The translations under genes were made by a program, and so were the position numbers. A stretch of DNA of 64,000 bases from JANWZL01 sp041640815 (GTDB lineage Bacteria; Pseudomonadota; Gammaproteobacteria; Burkholderiales; Thiobacillaceae). Location: assembly GCA_041640815.1 (NCBI GenBank), contig JBEPZO010000003.1, forward strand, positions 1 to 64,000, read 5' to 3'. Below the pieces are notes generated by a model. It was not told where the DNA came from. It saw nothing but the letters and a program-made list of their open reading frames with translations, and did not search any database. Below, in pieces: positions 54,301-63,140 of the stretch (its first letter is position 1; every line of letters begins with the position of its first letter).

Positions 54301-56919
54301 CTACGCAACCTCACTGAGTAATTTCTTGGCCGTGTCGCGCTGCTGGCTGTCGCCATCGTTCAACACCTCTTGCAGGATCTCGCGCGCCCCCTCGAGATCC
54401 CCCATCTCAATATAGGCCCTAGCGAGATCGAGCTTGGTGTTATTTTCCTCCCAGATTTCCGGATCAATCTCGGTTGGCGCCTCCTCCGTGCGCACGCTCT
54501 CGGCCTCATCCTCCGCAGCCTTTTCAGAAGCGGCACTCTGGGTCTCGTCTAACTCACCGCGCGCGCCATTTCGCTCCGCTGGCTCACTGAGCTCCAAGTC
54601 AATGGCGCTAAGATCTAGATCCCACGGTGCCAGCGAGTTTTCGTCCTCCTCAAGCATGGCTGTGGCCTCGGTGCTCTCTACCGTGGGAGCTGGTCCTTCT
54701 TCAGCAACGATCGGTTCGGCAGGCTTGGCCTCTGCTGTAGTCAGTTCGGCCCCCTCTTTTTCTTCATCTACAAGGTTAAGCGCCGCTGGGGAAGATGAGG
54801 TCGCACCTGTCTGAGCGGATAATGGTTCGAGTGTGCTCGCCTCAATCACCGCTATATCATTCTCCAGGGGGCGATCGACAGGAGGCGCTGGCGCTGGAGT
54901 TTCCGCCTGCAACATCGCTAATTCAGCTGGTGGCTCGATACCACCTTCAGTGCTGACCGCGGGGGCCACTAAAGGCTGCTCAGCCACTTTTTCCTCAGGG
55001 ACTGTCTCAGCTGTAACCTCAGCCTCTGGCTCAACCAAAAGCTGGCTTGACGGTTCTTCTTCGGTATAGGGAAGCGTGTCGATGACCGGAGAAGTTGCTA
55101 CAGGAGCATCCTGGGCTTGGGCGTATGCGTCTGCTTCTTTGGCGGCTAATCCAGCAACGGCCACTGCGGCAGCGGCCGCTGGTGCCGCCGAGCTAGCCTC
55201 GACCACTGCCATACGGTACAAGGGGTTGTCCGGATCTATGCTACGTCCCATCTCGGCGACTTTCTGCCAGATCTCGCTACCAGCACCCACCCTAGCATAG
55301 AGTGCCCGCGCCTGTGCCTCATAGGCGAGCCGGTCCCTGCGCGCTGCGTAGATTTCCAGCAGCTTGAGCGCAATCTCGTGCCGATTGGGATCTTTATTTA
55401 GCGCTTCTTTCAGGATTTCTTCCGCCTGGGCATCACGGCCATAGGCGATATAAACCTCAGCCTCAGCGATGGGATCAACCTCATGCGCATCGATGGTCCC
55501 CATACCCAAGCGGCTAAAATCGGTCATCAGCGCAGTCCCCTCTGTGGGCGCACCAGACGCTTTCGCATCTGCGCGCGTCTGAGCGCTATCCCTCGTCCGA
55601 CCACTGACTCCTAGGGTCTTGCTCGGTTGAGTCTTCCGCTGCCGGTGCTTGTGCCAAGACATCCCCGCCAGCACGAGGGTGAGCAATCCCGCAGCGGTAA
55701 GACCAACAAGATATAGAGGGTTGTCAAACAAAATCGCCCACCAGGCCGACTCGGCCCCCCTAAGGTCTGGGGAGGGAGGTGTCAGTCCAGGGGTTGGCTC
55801 TTTCGCTGTTGCAGAGGGAGCAACCGGTGCCGGTGGGGGCGGAGCCACCTCCTCTCGACGGGCAGCCTGTTCCTCAGCTTTCAAGCGTAGAAGGCGTTGC
55901 AAATCCTTGATGGTGCGCTCAAGCTGGTCAATGCGCTCCTGTGCCTCTTTCAGCGCTCGAGCCTTGGCAGCAAGCTCCTCCTCTAGGGATTGGATACGCG
56001 CCAACGCCTTGCCAACCTGTGGCTCACCACGGGAGAGCTTAAGCACATCCTCAACAGGCTTTGCCGGTGTCAGCGTCCGGTTTTCAGACTTGGGCTGAAT
56101 GCGACCGCCGGCGGCATCATGGCTAAGACTGGCCGCTTGGGAGGCGGCCTCTGCCAACCGCGCCCGAGAGGACTTCCACGCCTTGACCTGCAGTTGCACC
56201 TCCCGGATGGCAACCATGGGATCGATGAGCAGAACTTCTTCGCGCTCAGGGATGACGAGGGTTACCCCACGCTTGAGACGATTCATGTTCCCACCAAGGA
56301 ACGCTGATGGATTTTGAGCGTAGATAGCCAGCATCATCTGCTCTGTGGATGCATCCGCCGGCCTGGTCTTATTGGCGATGGCGTTAAGGGTCTCACCACG
56401 GCGTACCGGCCCATAGCGCCCTGCCCGATCTGACTCAGCCGACTCCTTAGGTAAAGCATCCTCTTTGGCAGGTTGCTTGACTAAAGCAGCTGCGACTGGT
56501 GGTGCATCCTCTTTAGATTTGGCCTCGGCCGGTGGGTCAAGCAATAGCGTGTACTCACGAATAAGACGGCCAGCGCTCCAGTTCAACTCGATGAGCAAAT
56601 CGAGAAAAGGCTCAGCGATCGGTGAGGTAGAGGTGATACGTATGACTGGCTGACCATCATGACGCCGTTCGACTTCAAAACGCAGCGCATTGAGAATCTC
56701 AGCGCGCTCGATGCGGGCCTGTCGAAAGGCTTCAGCGCTGGCGAGACGAGCACTCACCGTACCGAGTTCTTCACGCTGAACGTCGACTAACTCTATCTCA
56801 GCGCGTAATGGCTGCCCCAGGGCGGAAAAGATAGCCAGTTTGCCCAGACCAACCGCTTCCGCATGCAAAGCGATAAAGCCGATGAAAAGAAAGACACTAT
56901 GCAGAACGAAACGGTACAT
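54301..56919 (-). CDS. fimV: Polar hub protein FimV
   Basis: 872 residues from ATG 56919. A signal peptide (about 1-22) is followed by the conserved N-terminal FimV domain (LGKLAIFSALGQPLRAEIEL). A LysM domain (about 170-230: GPVRRGETLNAIANK ...) is next, then a coiled coil near 300-350 and one membrane helix (NPLYLVGLTAAGLLTLVLAG) near residue 400. The cytoplasmic part has TPR-like repeats, a long acidic Pro/Ala/Glu-rich linker and a C-terminal TPR (ARAYIEMGDLEGAREILQEV). FimV organises the cell pole for type IV pili and cyclic-di-GMP signalling. A 29-codon upstream extension lacks similarity. Confidence 0.92.
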   Translation of the reverse strand: MYRFVLHSVFLFIGFIALHAEAVGLGKLAIFSALGQPLRAEIELVDVQREELGTVSARLASAEAFRQARIERAEILNALRFEVERRHDGQPVIRITSTSPIAEPFLDLLIELNWSAGRLIREYTLLLDPPAEAKSKEDAPPVAAALVKQPAKEDALPKESAESDRAGRYGPVRRGETLNAIANKTRPADASTEQMMLAIYAQNPSAFLGGNMNRLKRGVTLVIPEREEVLLIDPMVAIREVQLQVKAWKSSRARLAEAASQAASLSHDAAGGRIQPKSENRTLTPAKPVEDVLKLSRGEPQVGKALARIQSLEEELAAKARALKEAQERIDQLERTIKDLQRLLRLKAEEQAARREEVAPPPPAPVAPSATAKEPTPGLTPPSPDLRGAESAWWAILFDNPLYLVGLTAAGLLTLVLAGMSWHKHRQRKTQPSKTLGVSGRTRDSAQTRADAKASGAPTEGTALMTDFSRLGMGTIDAHEVDPIAEAEVYIAYGRDAQAEEILKEALNKDPNRHEIALKLLEIYAARRDRLAYEAQARALYARVGAGSEIWQKVAEMGRSIDPDNPLYRMAVVEASSAAPAAAAAVAVAGLAAKEADAYAQAQDAPVATSPVIDTLPYTEEEPSSQLLVEPEAEVTAETVPEEKVAEQPLVAPAVSTEGGIEPPAELAMLQAETPAPAPPVDRPLENDIAVIEASTLEPLSAQTGATSSSPAALNLVDEEKEGAELTTAEAKPAEPIVAEEGPAPTVESTEATAMLEEDENSLAPWDLDLSAIDLELSEPAERNGARGELDETQSAASEKAAEDEAESVRTEEAPTEIDPEIWEENNTKLDLARAYIEMGDLEGAREILQEVLNDGDSQQRDTAKKLLSEVA

Positions 56920-57146
56920 CGTTACGCCCAGTGGCAATCCATCTCCATACTTAAACCTGGCGTGTAGCACTTTGAATCGCGCAATTGTAACCGCAGATGC
57001 CGACAAAACACGATGCAGTAACGTAATCTTGCCCAGCGAGCGGTTCAGAGAGTCCTACGCGATTTGTTATTGCCGACGTCACAATTGCATCCGCAGCTAT
57101 CACAGCTCTGTTGCTCTGCCGTAGGGTTCCTAATGCAAAGTTATCT

Positions 57147-58103
57147 TTAATTCCTCTGAGATTCAATCAGTTTTTCTACGCCTCGGCAGAGCTGTAAGGC
57201 CTCCAACCGGGAATGATCGTAGGTAAGCCAGAAAGAGAAACACCCTGCGTCCGCATCTTCCAGCCTGAGTCGCCCCAGCACGACATCCGTGCTATCGACG
57301 CCATCGGTGGCGGGCGTCGGCGCAGCCCCAGGCAGAGTACCCTCCATGACCAGCACGCCTGGTACCCGCGCCAGCCGCGCGCGTAGCCTTTCACGCTCCA
57401 GACCGCCAGCAGCGCGGCCATGCAAGGCGACCACGCCGCCGTGGAAGGTGGGTATCCATGCCGCGGTGAGTTGCGCGACCATCTCCTCCCCCCAGATCCC
57501 TTGCAGCGCATGCGCAAGACTACGCTCCAGGGCGCTTAGGCCATCCTCACCGATCTCCCCTACTTGCGGCAGCAGGTTGAAGGCGATCTGGACGGGGAAG
57601 ACCTCGGGCTCGATCGCCTCCAGCGCGAACAGGGCACGCGACTGCCGCGCCAGTTCATCGACCCCGCCTCGCCCTCGCGCCGCGACGGGCAGGCCAATGA
57701 AGCCCGACAGACGCCGCAAGCCGGCATCGCCCACGAGCGGCAGGAGCACGCGCGCAATCGCCGCCATCGGTGCAGACTGCACCTCGATGAGCTGACCGGC
57801 GGGAGCGGTGGCAAGCCCCTCCACGGCCACCAGGCGACAGCCACGCGCGATAAGATCGCGCGCCAGACGCATCGCCGACGGCGTGCGTGCAGCGAAGATC
57901 ACCGCCTTTAGCGTCGACCAGTCGACCTCGTCGGCACGCTGGCAGGGGAGCTCGGCTTCGCCGTAGCGGACACAGCCCTCTGCCTCTTCCAGGCTGACGG
58001 GCAGGATCGCTGCCGGCGCCTGGGCAGACTGCGCCAGCGCTTCCAGCAGCGCCTCGCCGACCGGGTCATCGGCGCCGACGACGGCGATGGGTCGAGGGTC
58101 CAC
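57147..58103 (-). CDS. usg: Usg-like aspartate-semialdehyde dehydrogenase homologue
   Basis: 318 residues from GTG 58103, where the nucleotide-binding fold starts (PIAVVGADDPVGEALLEAL). The whole Asd fold is recognisable (FIGLPVAARGRGGVDELARQ, FPVQIAFNLLPQVGEIGEDG), but the segment that should carry the catalytic Cys reads QSAPMAAIARVLLPL, so it is unlikely to be an active Asd. Known: USG-1-type paralogues follow asd or leuB in many proteobacteria, with unknown function. It lies 11 bases after asd and upstream of fimV. Confidence 0.85.
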   Translation of the reverse strand: MDPRPIAVVGADDPVGEALLEALAQSAQAPAAILPVSLEEAEGCVRYGEAELPCQRADEVDWSTLKAVIFAARTPSAMRLARDLIARGCRLVAVEGLATAPAGQLIEVQSAPMAAIARVLLPLVGDAGLRRLSGFIGLPVAARGRGGVDELARQSRALFALEAIEPEVFPVQIAFNLLPQVGEIGEDGLSALERSLAHALQGIWGEEMVAQLTAAWIPTFHGGVVALHGRAAGGLERERLRARLARVPGVLVMEGTLPGAAPTPATDGVDSTDVVLGRLRLEDADAGCFSFWLTYDHSRLEALQLCRGVEKLIESQRN

Positions 58104-58114
58104 GCCGGCCAGCT

Positions 58115-59230
58115 TCAAGCCTCCAGCAGGATGCGCAACATGCGCCGCAGGGGCTCGGCCGCCCCCCACAGCAGCTGGTCGCCGACGGTGAAGGCGGCCA
58201 GGTATTCTGGGCCCATGTTGAGTTTGCGCATACGTCCCACGGGCACCGTGAGAGTGCCGCTCACGGCGGCGGGAGTAAGCTGCGCCATGGTGATCTCACG
58301 CTCGTTGGGCACCACCCGCACCCATTGGTTGTGGCTGGCGATGATGGCGTGGATGTCGTCAAGGGGGACATCGCGGGTGAGCTTGATGGTGAGCGCCTGG
58401 CTATGGCAGCGCATGGCCCCGATGCGGACGCACAGGCCATCGATGGGGATGGGGTTGGCGCTGCGGCCAAGGATCTTGTTCGCCTCCACCTGTGCCTTCC
58501 ACTCCTCCCTCGACTGCCCGGTTTCCATCTGCGCGTCGATCCAGGGGATGAGCGAGGCGGCAAGCGGCACGGGCCAGGCATCCAGGGGGAAGCGGTCAGA
58601 GCGCAGAAAAGCGGTGACCTTGCGGTCGATCTCCAGGATGGCGGCAGCCGGGTCGTCGAGCAGGGCTTTGACCTCGGCGTGGATGGCGCCCATCTGCTCG
58701 AGCAGCTCGCGCATGTTGCGCGCGCCGGCGCCAGAGGCGGCCTGGTAGGTCTGTGGCGCGATCCACTCCACCAGGCCGGCCTCGATGAGGCCGCCGATGG
58801 CCATCAGCATGAGCGACACCGTGCAGTTACCGCCGACATAGGTCTTCACCCCCCGGGCCAAGCCGTCCTGGATGAGCCTGCGGTTGACCGGGTCGAGGAT
58901 GATGATGGCCTCCTCCTGCATGCGCAGCGTCGAGGCGGCATCGATCCAGTAGCCGTTCCAGCCCGCCTGGCGTAGTCTCGGATAGACCGCCTTGGTATAG
59001 TCGCCGCCCTGGCAGGTGATGATCACCTCCATCGCCTTGAGCGCGTCGATGGACATCGCATCCTTGAGCGGCGGCACCTCGCGGCCGATGTCCGGCCCCT
59101 GTCCGCCTGGGTTGGAGGTGGAGAAGAACACCGGTTCGATGAGGTCGAAATCGCCCTCCTCGCGCATGCGGCCCATGAGCACCGAGCCGACCATGCCGCG
59201 CCAGCCGACCAAGCCTACTGTCTTTTTCAT
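58115..59230 (-). CDS. asd: Aspartate-semialdehyde dehydrogenase
   Basis: 371 residues. The NADP-binding start VGLVGWRGMVGSVLMGRM, the catalytic Cys in YVGGNCTVSLML, and IGAMRCHSQALTIKL are typical of the long proteobacterial Asd. It reduces aspartyl phosphate toward lysine, methionine and threonine. It sits between leuB (27-base gap) and the inactive-looking paralogue usg. Confidence 0.96.
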   Translation of the reverse strand: MKKTVGLVGWRGMVGSVLMGRMREEGDFDLIEPVFFSTSNPGGQGPDIGREVPPLKDAMSIDALKAMEVIITCQGGDYTKAVYPRLRQAGWNGYWIDAASTLRMQEEAIIILDPVNRRLIQDGLARGVKTYVGGNCTVSLMLMAIGGLIEAGLVEWIAPQTYQAASGAGARNMRELLEQMGAIHAEVKALLDDPAAAILEIDRKVTAFLRSDRFPLDAWPVPLAASLIPWIDAQMETGQSREEWKAQVEANKILGRSANPIPIDGLCVRIGAMRCHSQALTIKLTRDVPLDDIHAIIASHNQWVRVVPNEREITMAQLTPAAVSGTLTVPVGRMRKLNMGPEYLAAFTVGDQLLWGAAEPLRRMLRILLEA

Positions 59231-59257
59231 GTCGTCAACCTCTATTGCCGTGATCGA

Positions 59258-60319
59258 TCACAACGCCGCCACGACGGCATCACCCATGGCGCTGCAGGAG
59301 ACGCGCTCGCAGCCCTCGGTCCAGATGTCGGCGGTGCGCAGCCCACGGGCGAGGACGCGCTTGACCGCCGTCTCGATGCGCCCGGCGGTAGCCTCGTCGT
59401 CGAAGCTGTAGCGGAACATCATCGCCAGCGACAAAATGGTGGCGAGCGGATTGGCCAGGTCACGACCGGCGATGTCGGGGGCGCTGCCGTGGATGGGTTC
59501 GTAAAGCCCTTTGTTGTGCGCGTCGAGCGAGGCCGAGGGCAGCATGCCGATGGAGCCCGAGAGCATGGCGGCCTCGTCGGAGAGGATGTCGCCGAACAGG
59601 TTGCCGGTGACGATGACGTCGAACTGCTTCGGATTGCGCACCAACTGCATGGCGGCGTTGTCCACGTACATGGAGGTGAGCTCCACCTCGGGGTAATCCT
59701 TCGCCACCTCGGCCACCACATCGCGCCACAGCTCGGAACACTCCAGGACGTTGGCCTTCTCGACCGAACAGAGCCTTTTGCTGCGTTTCATGGCGATGCC
59801 GAAGGCCACGTGGGCCACGCGCCGGATCTCCGATTCCGAGTAGACCATGGTGTTGTAACCCACCCGTTCGCCATCTCTGACCTCGATGCCGCGCGGCTGC
59901 CCGAAGTAGACATCGCCAGTGAGCTCGCGCACGATCATGATGTCTAGCCCGGCCACCACCTCCGGCCGCAAGGTCGAGGCGCTGGCAAGCTCGGGATAGA
60001 GCAGCGCCGGCCTGAGGTTGGCGAACAGGTTGAGTGCCTTGCGGATGCGCAATAGCCCGCGCTCCGGGCGCAGCGGGCGCGGCAGCTGATCGTACTGCGG
60101 GCCGCCCACTGCCCCCAGTAGCACGGCGTCCGCCTGCTGTGCGAGCTTGAGCGTAGCCTCCGGCAAGGGGTCGCCTACTGCATCGTAGCCCGCGCCCCCG
60201 ATGGGGGCGAGCTCGGTTTCGAGCTTGAGTCCATCGCGCCTGAGGGCGTCGAGCACCTTCATCGCCTGCGCGACGATCTCCTTGCCGATGCCGTCTCCCG
60301 GCAACACTGCAATCTTCAT
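59258..60319 (-). CDS. leuB: 3-isopropylmalate dehydrogenase
   Basis: 353 residues. The start MKIAVLPGDGIGKEIVAQA, FANLRPALLYPEL, RELTGDVYFG and the NAD site HGSAPDIAGRDLANP are family signatures. It oxidises and decarboxylates 3-isopropylmalate in leucine synthesis. It follows leuD by 45 bases and leads to asd, the standard betaproteobacterial order. Confidence 0.96.
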   Translation of the reverse strand: MKIAVLPGDGIGKEIVAQAMKVLDALRRDGLKLETELAPIGGAGYDAVGDPLPEATLKLAQQADAVLLGAVGGPQYDQLPRPLRPERGLLRIRKALNLFANLRPALLYPELASASTLRPEVVAGLDIMIVRELTGDVYFGQPRGIEVRDGERVGYNTMVYSESEIRRVAHVAFGIAMKRSKRLCSVEKANVLECSELWRDVVAEVAKDYPEVELTSMYVDNAAMQLVRNPKQFDVIVTGNLFGDILSDEAAMLSGSIGMLPSASLDAHNKGLYEPIHGSAPDIAGRDLANPLATILSLAMMFRYSFDDEATAGRIETAVKRVLARGLRTADIWTEGCERVSCSAMGDAVVAAL

Positions 60320-60364
60320 GCACCGATCTCCAGATTTGCCTCGCTTCGCGCTAGTGGCAACGGG

Positions 60365-61030
60365 CTAGGCAGCTTGTGATGCCGCGGCCGGCGCCTCGAA
60401 CAGCCAGGGCGCTTCCTGACGGCGCCGCGCCTCATAAGCGCGGATCTTGTCGATATGCTGCAAGGTGATGCCGATGTCGTCCAGCCCGTTGAGCAGGCGG
60501 TGCTTGCGCTCGGCATCGACCTCGAAATGGATCGTCTCGCCGAAGGGTGTGGTGAGGGTCTGCGCCTCAAGGTCTACCCGCAAGCGGTAACCGGGGTTGG
60601 CCTCGACCTCTTGGAACAGCCGCTCCACAACCTCGGCCGGCAGGACGATGGGCAGCAAGCCGTTCTTGAAGCAGTTGTTGTAGAAGATGTCGGCGAAGCT
60701 CGGAGCGATAAGGACGCGGAAGCCATAGTCCTGCAGGGCCCAGGGGGCATGCTCGCGCGACGAGCCACAGCCGAAGTTTTCGCGTGTGAGCAAGATGCTG
60801 GCGCCTTGGTAACGCGGCTGATTCAACACGAACTCGGGGTTGAGCGGCCGGCGGCTACAGTCTTGCCCCGGCTCGCCATGGTCCAGATAGCGCCATTCAT
60901 CGAACAGGTTGGGTCCGAAGCCGGTGCGCTTGATGGACTTGAGAAACTGTTTCGGGATGATGGCGTCGGTGTCGACGTTGGCGCGATTCAGGGGCGCCAC
61001 CAGGCCCTCATGGCGGATGAAAGGCTTCAT
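60365..61030 (-). CDS. leuD: 3-isopropylmalate dehydratase small subunit
   Basis: 221 residues from ATG 61030. Swivelling-domain motifs: VDTDAIIPKQFLKSIKRTGFG, TRENFGCGSSREHAPWAL and FADIFYNNCFKNGLLPI. Works with LeuC to isomerise isopropylmalate. Its ATG overlaps the entericidin stop (ATGA). The frame extends upstream through the entericidin gene but only as shadow sequence. Confidence 0.96.
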   Translation of the reverse strand: MKPFIRHEGLVAPLNRANVDTDAIIPKQFLKSIKRTGFGPNLFDEWRYLDHGEPGQDCSRRPLNPEFVLNQPRYQGASILLTRENFGCGSSREHAPWALQDYGFRVLIAPSFADIFYNNCFKNGLLPIVLPAEVVERLFQEVEANPGYRLRVDLEAQTLTTPFGETIHFEVDAERKHRLLNGLDDIGITLQHIDKIRAYEARRRQEAPWLFEAPAAASQAA

Positions 61031-61185
61031 CGCGTCGATCTCTGGATGGCCTCGCCGGCCTTCTCGATGTCTTGGCCGATGCCGCGCACGGTGTTGCAGC
61101 CATAGAGGCCAACCACCACGCCGATGGCCAGGCCGATGAGCAGCAGTTTGATCACGCCCAAAACGATCAAGTTTTTCGGGGTCAT
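61027..61185 (-). CDS. Entericidin A/B-family small lipoprotein
   Basis: 52 residues, too short for usual ORF cut-offs. MTPKNLIVLGVIKLLLIGLA begins a signal sequence ending in lipobox LYGC, and the mature part NTVRGIGQDIEKAGEAIQ is the entericidin signature. GGAGG stands 4 bases before the ATG. Entericidins are small cell-envelope lipoproteins studied as a toxin/antidote pair in enterics; here only one is present. Its stop overlaps the leuD start by four bases, placing it inside the leuC-leuD-leuB operon, as in many betaproteobacteria. Confidence 0.85.
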   Translation of the reverse strand: MTPKNLIVLGVIKLLLIGLAIGVVVGLYGCNTVRGIGQDIEKAGEAIQRSTR

Positions 61186-61321
61186 GTGCCTCCCTCGACG
61201 TCAATACGACATGGCATTGGCCATGTCAGGCCCAAAGGACGTAAGCGCCGGGCGCCATGCGCCCGCCTTGCCCCCTCGCCCGGGCGGCAAGGGGGTGCCC
61301 ATGCCGCGTGCGCTTCGCGCC

Positions 61322-62722
61322 TTACAGCGTGCGCACATCGACGAAATGCCCAAAGACTGCCGCGGCGGCGGCCATGGCCGGGCTGACCAGGTGCGTGCGC
61401 CCGCCAGGCCCCTGCCGTCCCTCGAAATTGCGGTTGGAGGTGGCGGCGCAGCGCTCGCCGGGCTCCAAGCGGTCGGCATTCATCGCCAGGCACATGGAGC
61501 AGCCCGGCTCACGCCATTCAAAGCCCGCCTCGCGGAAGATGCGGTCCAGCCCCTCGGCCTCGGCCTGTGCCTTCACCAGCCCGGAGCCCGGCACGACCAT
61601 GGCCAGCTTGACATTATCGGCTAGCCGGCGCCCGCGCACCACCGCCGCCGCCGCGCGCAGGTCCTCGATGCGCGAATTGGTGCAGGAGCCGATGAACACC
61701 TTGTCCACCTTGATCTCGGTGATCGGCGTATGCGGCGCGAGGCCCATGTACTTCAGGGCCCGCTCCCAATCGGCGCGTTTGACCGGTGTGGGCGCCTCGG
61801 CGGGATCGGGTACGCGGCCGGTCACCGGCACCACCATCTCCGGCGAGGTCCCCCAGGTGACCTGGGGCACGATGTCGGCGGCAGCGAGCGTCACCACGGC
61901 ATCGAAGCGGGCGTCCGGATCGGAGACGAGCGTCCGCCACCAAGCGGCCGCGGCCTCGAACGACGCCCCTTTGGGGGCAAAGGGCCGGCCGCGCAGATAG
62001 TCGATGGTCTTTTCGTCCACCGCCACCATGCCGGCGCGCGCACCGGCCTCGATGGCCATGTTGCACAGGGTCATGCGCCCTTCCATGGACAGGTCGCGGA
62101 TGGTGCTACCGGCGAATTCGATGGCGTAGCCGGTGCCGCCGGCGGTGCCGATCTTGCCGATCAAGGCCAAAGCGATGTCCTTCGCCGTGACCCCATGGCC
62201 GAGCTCACCCTCGACCTTGACCAGCATGCGCTTGGCTTTTTTCTGCCAGAGGCATTGGGTCGCCAGGACGTGCTCGACCTCGGAGGTGCCGATGCCAAAG
62301 GCCAAGGCGGCGAAGGCGCCGTGCGTGCTGGTGTGCGAGTCGCCGCAGACGATGGTCATGCCCGGCTGGGTGAAGCCCTGCTCCGGACCGATGACGTGCA
62401 CGATGCCCTGCCGGCGATCCTGCATCGGGAACTCCAGCAGATTGAATTCCCGGCAATTGGCATCGAGGGTCTCGACCTGCAGCCGCGACACGGGGTCGGC
62501 AATCCCCTGCGCCCGGGCGGTGGTGGGGACGTTGTGATCCGGCACGGCCAGCACCGATTCCGGACGCCATGGCCGGCGACCGGCGAGTTTCAGCCCCTCG
62601 AAGGCCTGCGGGCTGGTCACCTCGTGCACCAAGTGGCGGTCGATGTAGAGGAGCGTGCTGCCATCGGGCTCCTCGTGCACCACATGCGCATCCCAGAGCT
62701 TGTCGTAGAGGGTTCGCGGCAT
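61322..62722 (-). CDS. leuC: 3-isopropylmalate dehydratase large subunit
   Basis: 466 residues of the aconitase family. [4Fe-4S] ligands lie in FIGSCTNSRIEDL and PGCSMCLAMN; VCGDSHTSTHGAFAAL is also diagnostic. It forms the dehydratase with LeuD. It is the first gene of the leu operon on this strand, with an extended -10 promoter about 60 bases upstream. The 136 bases to the entericidin gene hold nothing recognisable. Confidence 0.96.
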   Translation of the reverse strand: MPRTLYDKLWDAHVVHEEPDGSTLLYIDRHLVHEVTSPQAFEGLKLAGRRPWRPESVLAVPDHNVPTTARAQGIADPVSRLQVETLDANCREFNLLEFPMQDRRQGIVHVIGPEQGFTQPGMTIVCGDSHTSTHGAFAALAFGIGTSEVEHVLATQCLWQKKAKRMLVKVEGELGHGVTAKDIALALIGKIGTAGGTGYAIEFAGSTIRDLSMEGRMTLCNMAIEAGARAGMVAVDEKTIDYLRGRPFAPKGASFEAAAAWWRTLVSDPDARFDAVVTLAAADIVPQVTWGTSPEMVVPVTGRVPDPAEAPTPVKRADWERALKYMGLAPHTPITEIKVDKVFIGSCTNSRIEDLRAAAAVVRGRRLADNVKLAMVVPGSGLVKAQAEAEGLDRIFREAGFEWREPGCSMCLAMNADRLEPGERCAATSNRNFEGRQGPGGRTHLVSPAMAAAAAVFGHFVDVRTL

Positions 62723-63140
62723 CGACGGTTAAATGAAGAAAGGCGGCGAGAGCATCACTCCCTACCGAGTCAAGAATTGCGTAGTATACCATTCCCGGTG
62801 ATTGCAGCGAACCAAAAGCGCGAGCGAAAACCGCCTGGCGTAGTAGCATCTATCTGCGCCTTGTAGGGGGCCAGCGTTTCGCCGTATGGGCGGACAATCA
62901 CTCCGATCTCGCGCCGTCTGCGCAGCCGCCTAACCGCCTAGGGGGTAAAAGGCGCTCAGGTGATGCTTTAATCGACATGCGACCTGCCATGTCATCTTGC
63001 GCATGTGCTGGCTCGTCAGGATCGCGGCTTAGCCCCTCTTGTTCATCTTCTTCTGGGATGTAGGCTTCGTCTATTTGCAATACCTGGCCAGCCCGCTACC
63101 ATCCCCCTGGCTTGATACGATTGATGGAGCCAGTAAACCG
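62723..63140. other. 418-base intergenic region between leuC and the PAS gene
   Basis: Divergent promoter region. Apart from the leuC promoter I see no gene, RNA or repeat that I can support. A 60-codon minus-strand frame (62898-63080) has only a TTG start and no family resemblance. Confidence 0.5.
62783..62791 (-). promoter_or_regulatory. Extended -10 promoter for leuC
   Basis: On the minus strand TGGTATACT (62791-62783) gives a TGn extended -10 with TATACT, about 60 bases before the leuC ATG. The -35 region (TTCGCT, 17 bases upstream) is weak, as is common with extended -10 promoters. No leucine-codon leader peptide or attenuator is visible between it and leuC. Confidence 0.5.

Noticed and set aside
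62898..63080. 60-codon minus-strand frame in the leuC/PAS gap
   Set aside because: TTG start, no clear ribosome binding site, no recognisable family.
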